Assembly (NCBI RefSeq): GCF_000382385.1
Contig: NZ_KB908320.1
Coordinates: 300,535 to 364,534, forward strand
DNA from: Segatella maculosa DSM 19339 = JCM 15638
GTDB taxonomy: Bacteria; Bacteroidota; Bacteroidia; Bacteroidales; Bacteroidaceae
DNA length: 64,000 bases
Direction of reading: 5' to 3'
Position numbers and translations under genes: made by a program
Shown: in pieces, positions 56,953-64,000 of the stretch
Position numbering within the stretch: the stretch's first letter is position 1
Layout: every line of letters starts with the position of its first letter
The notes under the pieces: model-generated
What the model saw: the letters and a program-made list of their open reading frames with translations, nothing else
Database searches by the model: none
Told to the model about the DNA's origin: nothing

Positions 56953-59900
56953 AAGTCATGTTTTATTTTCATTTTGTGAGGCAATACAACCTCTATGAGC
57001 GTACCGCCCGCACCGGGCAGCCGGATTGCCTGAATGCCGCAGCCACGGAGGTTAGTCGTCTCACCGATTTCCCTTACGATTTGCCGGCATACCATATAGC
57101 TGATGTCTATAGATAGCGGTGTGAATAACGCGGCACATTCCGCTTGGGAAAGTTGCAAGGACGGGAACCTTAAGCGCACCAGATTGTAGACGGCATCTTT
57201 CTCTTCTGTAGTCTTATCGACATATTCCTCTCCGCATGCTTTCTTCAAGAGAGAAAAAAGATAACCGACCAGCCTGTCGTCCACTTTCAGATTGCTCTTA
57301 ATCTGGAGCATGGCTTGCTCGCTCAATAGTGCATACAGCTGTTTATAATAAAGTGCGACCTCGCTGATGGCATTCAAGTCCTTATCCGGCTCATCAACCA
57401 ACCGACGGATACGCGAGGGATAATACATCGTCTCGTGTTTCAATGTTGACAAGCAGTTATCCAAGACGTTGTTACTGATATGCAGCCGCTGGTTTTCATA
57501 AATCAATCGGTGCAACTCGTCCTGGGCCAACTCGATATGCGTTGATTGTTCGTTTTCGTCTTCAATACTGTCGGCCAATGCCAAGCGGATTTGCCCGACG
57601 ACATCATTGAGTTTCGAGTCGGATGTCTTAAGCAACATGCTGGCCTGTGCCCATATCTTGTTTATTTTATCGAGTTTCTCCTGCGAAGAACGTGGAGACA
57701 GCAAGACCGAATTGATTTTATCGACATGGTCGACGGCCAATCGGTAATATAACCGATGACGATAGTAAAGGAAATAATAGGCCGGGAAAATCAAAATCAG
57801 AAGCAGAATGAGCAGAATGATGGCCACATTCTTGTTGTTCTCCGACCGTTGCATCACACGCACGTATTCTGCCAATCCATTATCGGCCGAGGTTTCTCGG
57901 AACAACTGCGTATACACCCTGTTGTTATAATGATAGGCATCCCATTTGTGCAGTGCCAAGCAGGCCACCGCTGCTTCATTGCGAATGTCAAGTATGACAT
58001 TGTAGTCGAAACGCAAGCGACGGTGAAACCAATTTATCTCAGCCGGGACCACTTCATTGCCCACATCGTACATCGTATCGGCAGGCTCTGCAAGCCGGAA
58101 CGACTTGTAATACCGATTCAGATAAGTACGGCAACTGTCGGCATAACTCAAAGTTGTTCGGTATTGACCGTTCAGATTGCTGAAATAGGCACTGTCGGCA
58201 AATGCCGCCGCCCGTTTCAGAAGAAAAGAAGAAGCAAACAGCGAAGCCGAACCAAAGCACAAAGAGAGAAAAAGAAACAAGCGCAAGACGCCTTTAGGCA
58301 GCCTGAAGATGAAGCGGCTTCCCTTTCCGCATTCGCTTTCCACAGAAAGGGAACACACAGAGAAGATATTGCTGGTCTTGCGATACTTGTCTATAATGCC
58401 TTTACAGTTCATCAAGCCGAATCCGTGCGACCTTTCTGAAGACACAACCTCACCCTCTTTCAGGCTTTCATCAACGATGGTTTTATGGTCGAACAAATAC
58501 TTCGTTTGCTCTTCCGTCATGCCTCGCCCGTCGTCTTCAATGGCAATCTCAACCGCCTCCTGCATCGTCCGGGCCGAAATAATGACATGCCCGCCTGGCG
58601 ACGTGTACTTTCGGGCGTTATCGGACAACGTGTTGAGCATGAACAGCGTGAGGGTCTTGTCAGCCTTAACGACAGCATCGGTCGGCTTCACCACCAAATC
58701 AACTCCTTTCAGCCTGAACCCCATGTTTCCTTTGGCAACAATATCAAACAGTTCTTGCAAGGCAAAGCTTTCGACCTTGATGCTCAGTTGGCCTTGGCGT
58801 AGCTGTATCCACCGAGTCAACACATTATTATATTCATTGATCTGGTCCGTGAGTTCGCTGATATAGGCATAACGGTCGGCACGCAGGGCAACCTCTTCCT
58901 TACGTTCGCGCAAACGTTTTATCTCATTGATGATACGGTCGATAAAAGGCGTGATACTGTTGACAAGCGCCATCTTGGCTCTCTGTTCAATGTTCTTTTT
59001 CAGATTGTCCGACAAATACAGTTTCTCCATCTGTATCCGTTCGTCTATCTGCTCAAAATTATCTTTCTGCTTCATCCGGTCAGCCTCTTCTTCCTTTTGC
59101 CACCGCTTCAAAGGCTCCAACAAATGCTCCATGGAGAACTTGTTGTCGTTCCGCAATCGCATTCTGTCAAAGCCAATCAAGAGGAGTATCACCAAGACAA
59201 TCATGACAATCACGGCTGCAATCATGATGTTCAGCGTCGCAGCAGATTTATCAAGCTGCTCGGCACGCGCTTCAAGCTGCCGGTCTTGTCGCGTCTTTTC
59301 CTGCATGTCGAGGTAGATATTCCGGTTGTAATCGCTCAACGTTTTATTGTCAATAGCAGAATAAACCAACGACAGTTGCTCACGGATAGAGGCAACCAGG
59401 TCGGGTGCCCGCTCTATGACCGTATCACGGTGCAACGCGTCGTTCAGACAGATGTTGGCCGAATGATAATCTCCAATATGCCAGTAGCATTGGGCCAAGG
59501 TTCGATAGGCTCCCGCTATTTGGTAGACATCGCCATACTTGATAAAGATGTCAAGCGAGCGTTGTGCCAGATTGCCAGCCAATAGAGAGTCGGGCATATA
59601 GTCCGTATTGATGAACTTCATTGCAGGGAGATTGGCAGCTATCAGTCCGTCACGTTGCTTGGCATCTTGTAAATGCTCACTGATGGCCTGCATGGAATTT
59701 GCCTCCCAAAACGGATAAGCATGCTGCCGGGCCAGCAGGTAGCACCGCATTAGATAGTCGAATTCCTTTTGTGCAATCTCACGACTTGTCCCATGGGTGA
59801 TGATGCCGCCCGAACCTACATTATAATAATAGGAGAGCAGTTGGGCGGTATCCTGCCGGATAGCACCATATGGGTCGATGTTCCTCAAAGCATCGGCCGA

Positions 59901-60446
59901 CTGTTTCTTCAAGCCGATATAATAAAAGTAGGTTGAACTGACAATATCAAACTCTGACGTGGCATAGGTCATCCGCAAAAGCTGTCGCCGTGTAAGGTGC
60001 TCTTGCTCCTCTTTTATCCGGTGCAGCCTGCGCAATGCGCTTTCCCTGTAGGTGTAAAAGTCTTTGTTTCGTGACTGCCTTTGGCACAAACGCATGCATT
60101 GCACGTCCGATACCAAAAGCTCTATCTGGTTGTCTGTGGTTGAAGTAGCCTTGTCCAACAATCGGTATGCACGGTCATAATCCATTCTCATGATGCACAC
60201 GAAAGCGAGATTGTTCAAGGCTTCTGCACGTCCGTTGCTATAGTCGGAGCTTAAAGCCAAGGCTTTGTCGGCATAATGCGCTGTCGAATCCAGATTACGA
60301 TAATGGAACGCATAAGAAACATCATTCAGTCTGTCTACCTCCGCCTTGTGTTCAGGGCTGCAAGCTGAAAGAAAGAAAAGACTTCCTGCCAACAATAAGA
60401 GCAGGAAGTCTTTTATATGATAACATTTATTTCCGAGCCTTAGCAA
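56949..60446 (-). CDS. Giant lipoprotein sensor histidine kinase (DUF5112/DUF5113 type) with a second kinase-like half
   Basis: 1165 residues. Order: lipoprotein signal with Cys29 (LFFLSACS); TPR-like periplasmic helices 30-400; membrane helix 404-426; dimerisation-like coiled region 440-550 without an obvious phospho-His; HATPase 560-717 with N box [11 protein letters not shown]1 DDGRGM, G2 [12 protein letters not shown]. Then a signal-like helix 719-742 and a second periplasmic segment 743-873, membrane helix 874-894, and a second cytoplasmic part with a DHp-like [14 protein letters not shown] (His1003) but only a degenerate ATPase end ([24 protein letters not shown]). DUF5112/DUF5113 proteins are known in Prevotella and Bacteroides; their ligand is not known. 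The start overlaps kdgA by 20 bases. Confidence 0.85.
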   Translation of the reverse strand: MLRLGNKCYHIKDFLLLLLAGSLFFLSACSPEHKAEVDRLNDVSYAFHYRNLDSTAHYADKALALSSDYSNGRAEALNNLAFVCIMRMDYDRAYRLLDKATSTTDNQIELLVSDVQCMRLCQRQSRNKDFYTYRESALRRLHRIKEEQEHLTRRQLLRMTYATSEFDIVSSTYFYYIGLKKQSADALRNIDPYGAIRQDTAQLLSYYYNVGSGGIITHGTSREIAQKEFDYLMRCYLLARQHAYPFWEANSMQAISEHLQDAKQRDGLIAANLPAMKFINTDYMPDSLLAGNLAQRSLDIFIKYGDVYQIAGAYRTLAQCYWHIGDYHSANICLNDALHRDTVIERAPDLVASIREQLSLVYSAIDNKTLSDYNRNIYLDMQEKTRQDRQLEARAEQLDKSAATLNIMIAAVIVMIVLVILLLIGFDRMRLRNDNKFSMEHLLEPLKRWQKEEEADRMKQKDNFEQIDERIQMEKLYLSDNLKKNIEQRAKMALVNSITPFIDRIINEIKRLRERKEEVALRADRYAYISELTDQINEYNNVLTRWIQLRQGQLSIKVESFALQELFDIVAKGNMGFRLKGVDLVVKPTDAVVKADKTLTLFMLNTLSDNARKYTSPGGHVIISARTMQEAVEIAIEDDGRGMTEEQTKYLFDHKTIVDESLKEGEVVSSERSHGFGLMNCKGIIDKYRKTSNIFSVCSLSVESECGKGSRFIFRLPKGVLRLFLFLSLCFGSASLFASSFLLKRAAAFADSAYFSNLNGQYRTTLSYADSCRTYLNRYYKSFRLAEPADTMYDVGNEVVPAEINWFHRRLRFDYNVILDIRNEAAVACLALHKWDAYHYNNRVYTQLFRETSADNGLAEYVRVMQRSENNKNVAIILLILLLILIFPAYYFLYYRHRLYYRLAVDHVDKINSVLLSPRSSQEKLDKINKIWAQASMLLKTSDSKLNDVVGQIRLALADSIEDENEQSTHIELAQDELHRLIYENQRLHISNNVLDNCLSTLKHETMYYPSRIRRLVDEPDKDLNAISEVALYYKQLYALLSEQAMLQIKSNLKVDDRLVGYLFSLLKKACGEEYVDKTTEEKDAVYNLVRLRFPSLQLSQAECAALFTPLSIDISYMVCRQIVREIGETTNLRGCGIQAIRLPGAGGTLIEVVLPHKMKIKHDL
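60376..60414 (-). terminator. Terminator-like hairpin inside the kinase start, after kdgA
   Basis: On the minus strand AAAAGACTTCCTGC pairs perfectly with GCAGGAAGTCTTTT (14 bp, 11-base loop) and runs on into TCTTTCTTTC. It begins 13 bases after the kdgA stop codon, but it is also codons 11-24 of the sensor kinase (the signal-peptide region). Confidence 0.65.
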
Positions 60447-61098
60447 TATATCCTAATGCTTCAACACATTTATCCGTGATAGCCTGCCAGTTCCCGGCCG
60501 CAATGACTTCCTTGGGGAACAGCTTCGAGCCCATTCCGACGCAAAGCACACCGGCCTTTATCCAGCCCGTGAGGTTCTCTTCATCGGGAGAAACGGCACC
60601 CGTCACCATGATATTGCTCCAGCGCAACGGCCCCAATACGTTCTTGACAAAGGAAGGACCGCCCACGTTCCCGGCCGGAAACACCTTGGTTACGTCGCAA
60701 CCTGCCGCCTGTGCGTCGCTCATCTCGCTGACACTTCCGCAGCCGGGAGAATAAGGCACCAGTCTTCGGTTGCAGACCGGAGCTATTTCGGGATTAAAGT
60801 TTGGCCCGACAATGAAGTTCGCACCCAACTGAAGATACAAAGCTGCGGTCGGAGCATCAATCACCGTCCCGGCACCAAGTATCAATTCAGGACACGCTTT
60901 CGCTGCCCACTTCACCAACTCGCCGAATAGCTCATGGGCGAAATCGCCCCGGTTAGTGAACTCGAAGACGCGCACGCCACCTGCATAGCAAGCTTTGATA
61001 ACGTTCTTGCAAACATCGATGTCGTTGTTGAAGAACACCGGAACCATACCCGTGTCCCTCATCGCTGTAATCACTTCTACTTTATTGAATCTTGCCAT
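60427..61098 (-). CDS. kdgA: 2-keto-3-deoxy-6-phosphogluconate (KDPG) aldolase
   Basis: 223 residues. It splits KDPG into pyruvate and glyceraldehyde 3-phosphate. Seen: [14 protein letters not shown] (Glu46), [26 protein letters not shown], and the Schiff-base Lys138 in [24 protein letters not shown], then [32 protein letters not shown]. It lies 17 bases after the KDG kinase gene; together they are the KDG branch of uronate/pectin breakdown. Confidence 0.95.
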   Translation of the reverse strand: MARFNKVEVITAMRDTGMVPVFFNNDIDVCKNVIKACYAGGVRVFEFTNRGDFAHELFGELVKWAAKACPELILGAGTVIDAPTAALYLQLGANFIVGPNFNPEIAPVCNRRLVPYSPGCGSVSEMSDAQAAGCDVTKVFPAGNVGGPSFVKNVLGPLRWSNIMVTGAVSPDEENLTGWIKAGVLCVGMGSKLFPKEVIAAGNWQAITDKCVEALGYIAKARK

Positions 61099-61115
61099 TT
61101 TTTATCTTTTATCTT

Positions 61116-62138
61116 TTATCGTTGAACACGGCCGTTGGCATTACCTTCAGCCAGACTCATAACCTCTTCGGCCGACACCAAATTGAAATCTCCGGGAATG
61201 GTATGCTTCAGGGCACTTGCCGCAACGGCGAACTCCAAGGCCTTGGCCTGATCCTTATAGGTGAGCATGCCGTGAATCAAGCCGCCAGAGAACGAATCGC
61301 CACCGCCCACACGGTCGATAATCGGATTGATATCATAGTGCTTGCTTTGGTAGAACGTCTTCCCATCATAGATAAGTGCCTTCCAACCATTGTGCGTTGC
61401 AGAAAAACTCTCACGCAAGGTCGAAACCACATACTTGAAACCAAACTCCTGCATCATACCTTTAAAAATACCATAGTAGCCTTCAGCATCGGTCTTTCCG
61501 CCCTCTACGTCGGCGTCGGGCTTGAAGCCGAGGCAAAGCTGCGCATCTTCCTCGTTGCCGATGCACACATCGACGTATTGCATCAGCGGACGCATCACGG
61601 AAATGGCTTTCTCGGAAGTCCAAAGCTTCTTACGGAAGTTCAAATCTACCGACACTGTCACGTGATGTCGCTTAGCTGCTTCGCACGCCAGTCGCGTCAG
61701 CTCGGCAGCCTTATCGCTGAGGGCCGGCGTGATGCCGCTCCAATGGAACCAGTCGGCCCCCTCCATAACGGCATCGAAGTCGAAGTCTCCGGGCTCAGCT
61801 TCAGCAATGGCACTGTTCGCCCGGTCATAAATCACCTTTGAAGGGCGCATGCTTGCCCCCGTTTCGGCATAATACAGCCCTACCCTATCGCCGCCGCGCG
61901 CAATATGCTCCGTATTGACACCGTAACGCCGCAAGGCATTGACGGCAATCTGTCCGATTTCATGCGTCGGAAGTTTGGAAACGAAGAAAGTCTCGTGCCC
62001 ATAGTTCGCCAAACTAACGGCTACGTTGGCCTCGCCACCGCCGGGAATAATCCTGAAACTGTCTGTCTGTACAAAGCGATAGTTCCCCTCGGGCGACAGG
62101 CGAAGCATGATTTCGCCTAATGTAACGATTTTACTCAT
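61116..62138 (-). CDS. kdgK: 2-keto-3-deoxygluconate kinase (PfkB family)
   Basis: 340 residues. It phosphorylates KDG to KDPG. PfkB features: GEIMLRLSPEGNYRFVQTDSF, GGGEANVAVSLANYGHETFFVSKLP, SVDLNFRKKLWTS, and the C-terminal signature DRVGGGDSFSGGLIHGML with the catalytic Asp. First gene of the unit kdgK-kdgA-kinase-regulator-membrane protein. It has a consensus -7 box. Confidence 0.95.
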   Translation of the reverse strand: MSKIVTLGEIMLRLSPEGNYRFVQTDSFRIIPGGGEANVAVSLANYGHETFFVSKLPTHEIGQIAVNALRRYGVNTEHIARGGDRVGLYYAETGASMRPSKVIYDRANSAIAEAEPGDFDFDAVMEGADWFHWSGITPALSDKAAELTRLACEAAKRHHVTVSVDLNFRKKLWTSEKAISVMRPLMQYVDVCIGNEEDAQLCLGFKPDADVEGGKTDAEGYYGIFKGMMQEFGFKYVVSTLRESFSATHNGWKALIYDGKTFYQSKHYDINPIIDRVGGGDSFSGGLIHGMLTYKDQAKALEFAVAASALKHTIPGDFNLVSAEEVMSLAEGNANGRVQR

Positions 62139-62180
62139 GTCTGTTCTAATGTTTGTTATAGATTAATCGGTTTGTCGCCG

Positions 62181-62212
62181 CAAATATACGGATAAATCGT
62201 GAAACGGAGAAA
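62181..62212 (-). promoter_or_regulatory. Promoter of kdgK
   Basis: TATATTTG (62181-62188) on the minus strand with TTTC 20 bases upstream (62209-62212). The leader is about 35 bases. Confidence 0.7.
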
Positions 62213-62302
62213 CAAAACGCAAGAAAAGTGAAGGCACGCCTCTTCATCTCCCGTGCTAACCTCACTGCGTACCGGCCAGCCATACATCTCCTCTGCGCAA
62301 GT

Positions 62303-63025
62303 TCATTTCCAGAACATATCATCGGGATAAGGAGGATGCGAGGTGTAGTGCATGACGGCCACGAGATATTCGTCGCCTTTTGTGTCGAGGAGTATCGCTT
62401 GATAGCCCAACGGCTGCCAAAGTTCATTGAGTACGTGGCACCAATGCGGAATATCGGCCGCCTCGTCCAACTGCTCCTTCGGCACGGGTAAGCCATGCGC
62501 CTGCACCCGCCGAAGTTCCGTCATCTGGTCAACAAATTCTTCCAGCATTTCTTTCCAGTCAAACATAGCAATTACCTTTGTCTCTTCCAACACAAGGCGC
62601 AGCCCCTCGCTGCACAACAGGTCGGGCTTGTCGTGATAGAACTCCGACACCTCGCGGTATTCGTCAGCGTACTCCCCGTCACGCGTGGCCTGCGCCGAAC
62701 AGAACGCTTCGGGCGACGCGAGGAGCTCCTCAACCATCTGCATCACGTCGGTCTCTTCGGCCGCAACCCATTTCGCAAGTTCCCGTGAAGAATCTTTATC
62801 CGCAGGGAAATCTATCTGTGGTACCAATGGAACTGGCTCCGGCTCTGCGGGGCGAGAAAAGAGAGGTATCACCAACGGAGCGCCGAACAGCAGCATGCTC
62901 GCCACGCATATGGTGCCCTGCACCCACGCACCCTGCCGGAACATTTCCACGGCCCCCCATCCGAACAAGATAACAAAGGCAGCAACGACCAGCTTTCCGC
63001 ACACATTCACCAGTTTCTCTTTCAT
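62303..63025 (-). CDS. Membrane-anchored protein with DUF6630-like domain
   Basis: 240 residues. Two N-terminal membrane helices (KLVVAAFVILFGWGAVEMF and GTICVASMLLFGAPLVIPLF) carry a cytoplasmic domain. Its end (WKEMLEEFVDQMTELRRVQ, ADIPHWCHVLNELWQPLGYQAILLDTKGDEYLVAVM) resembles DUF6630, a small family of unknown function, often seen alone or in immunity-like settings. No partner toxin or secretion gene is nearby. Identification is by pattern only. Confidence 0.55.
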   Translation of the reverse strand: MKEKLVNVCGKLVVAAFVILFGWGAVEMFRQGAWVQGTICVASMLLFGAPLVIPLFSRPAEPEPVPLVPQIDFPADKDSSRELAKWVAAEETDVMQMVEELLASPEAFCSAQATRDGEYADEYREVSEFYHDKPDLLCSEGLRLVLEETKVIAMFDWKEMLEEFVDQMTELRRVQAHGLPVPKEQLDEAADIPHWCHVLNELWQPLGYQAILLDTKGDEYLVAVMHYTSHPPYPDDMFWK

Positions 63026-63309
63026 ATCGTTCTCTGTTTAGAAGTTCATATCAATGCGGCTTTGCAAGGCCAAAATCGTCTTCCTATTCTCCCCGGCACA
63101 CCATCATCTGCTGGAAGAAAACGATTTCACCGCATTTGCCCACTGCAAATATAGGACTTTTTCCTGACATGCTCCATATTGCCGCGCCATATTCGCCGCA
63201 TCGGTGCACCATCTCCATCGTATCAGTACCTATATGTGGCGTATCGGGACGCCGTCTGCACTGCATTATACAGTAGATTGCTTCACCGTCTCCCGTGAGC
63301 AAAAGAACC

Positions 63310-63520
63310 CTCTCCCGTAAGCCCCGAAATTTCTTCCCGTATGCCGTGAAATTTTCTCCCGTATATAAATTTATTTTCTCCCGCAAAGAAATTTATTTTC
63401 ATGCGGGAGAAAATTTATTTCTTCCCGCAAGAAAATTTTCTTTCTCCCGCATGCTGAAAAATTTCCTTCCGTATGCCGTAAAATTTTCATCCATATGGAA
63501 CTCCATTTTCTCCCGATAAA
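63310..63520. repeat. Tandem array, 22-bp period, copy B of 16535-16785
   Basis: The CCG core recurs at 63315, 63337, 63359 and 63381 and on. Bases 63358-63502 align without gaps to 16580-16724 with about nine differences in 145. Same orientation as copy A, 46.8 kb away. The 280 bases before it (63026-63309) show no gene. Confidence 0.9.
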
Positions 63521-64000
63521 AAAAATATGATTTCGGGCTAAATTCTTAAAGCACAATGCTCAGCGATAAAATGCAGGTCGTATAGGTAACGATTTAGAAA
63601 TGAGCGGTGTGCTTGGAAGTTCATCGTTTTGTATAACCAAAGAACGCTCACTGTTTCAGTTGTAAAGGTAACACTTTGCGTGGAACATAGAAGCCATCTT
63701 GCGGAGCATCAAACAAATATTGCACAAAAGAGGTAGAAGCGATTAAAAAATCTCTTGATAAAATTCCGCCCCTCTTCATAGACATTGACTTCTCGTTACT
63801 GTCCTGAGATGGTTTTATCTTTCTCCTTGATGGTATCTTGCAAGAGAATCACGTCCTTAAGGGTTTCGAGACCTCTGCAAAACTTGCACCCTCTCAATTT
63901 TCACCTATATACTCTTAGAAGAATGAATATTTTTGACCAAAAGATGCCGCTGGAGGTTATTTTTGAGTAGATAACAATCTTTTATCGGTGTATTTTCATA
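63521..64000. other. Window end, possibly decayed coding sequence
   Basis: No complete gene. On the minus strand short protein-like stretches appear between stops, such as GLETLKDVILLQDTIKEKD (around 63820-63880) and ASTSFVQYLFDAPQDGFYV (around 63685-63745), in different frames. This could be the eroded end of a gene lying beyond base 64000; it cannot be named. Confidence 0.3.

Overview
The window reads as chromosomal DNA of a Bacteroidales bacterium, most likely Prevotellaceae. Evidence: promoters of the Bacteroidetes type (TTTG, 19-20 bp, TAnnTTTG) are visible before several genes; there is a Na+-pumping NADH dehydrogenase, pyruvate phosphate dikinase, pyruvate:ferredoxin oxidoreductase, a fimbrillin-like lipoprotein, an HU-HIG type DNA-binding protein, a Nudix-type AraR, and a giant lipoprotein sensor kinase of the DUF5112/DUF5113 kind. 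No phage, IS transposase, CRISPR array or rRNA was found. One tRNA (Cys, GCA) is present.

Layout. 1-5.2 kb, minus strand: the start of a U32 peptidase cut by the window edge, metA, a porin and rlmD. 5.4-8.1 kb: ppdK. 8.1-11.5 kb: a cluster of GC-rich palindromes, an HU-like protein, a surface lipoprotein and its small upstream gene, and a (TG)30 microsatellite. 11.8-16.4 kb: a TamB-like protein. 17.0-22.8 kb: nqrABCDEF. 23.3-25.9 kb, minus: a divergent WecB-like protein and an SPFH/NfeD pair. 26.3-38.7 kb, plus: a complete arabinose module (mutarotase, SSS symporter, AraR, AraD, AraA, AraB, GH51 arabinofuranosidase, transketolase, RpiB) that takes arabinan side chains to the pentose phosphate pathway. 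39.4-51.2 kb, minus: PFOR, a DUF4143-type ATPase, ffh-folD, groES-groEL and a two-domain esterase. 52.0-52.2 kb: an orphan promoter/terminator pair enclosing a foldable ~190-nt RNA candidate. 52.4-54.8 kb: a flavin/4Fe-4S membrane protein, DUF488 and split LysO. 55.2 kb: tRNA-Cys. 55.6-62.1 kb, minus: kdgK-kdgA (2-keto-3-deoxygluconate catabolism) followed without a gap by a sensor kinase, a response regulator and a membrane protein. 62.3-63.0 kb: a DUF6630-like protein.

The metabolic theme is anaerobic sugar and uronate fermentation with Na+-based energy conservation: arabinose and KDG feed triose phosphates and pyruvate, PPDK and PFOR handle the PEP/pyruvate node, and NQR couples NADH oxidation to Na+ export, which can drive the SSS sugar symporter.

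The most unusual feature is non-coding. Most long boundaries between transcription units carry a tandem array of short palindromes. Each array has its own sequence, but the spacing is constant: 22-23 bp, 44 bp (2 x 22) or 41-42 bp. In some arrays the palindrome arms change together, so pairing is kept while sequence drifts. Some arrays have a close relative elsewhere in the window. The other main candidates are the orphan RNA at 52 kb, the WecB homologue lacking two catalytic residues, and the sensor kinase with a second, ATPase-poor kinase-like half.
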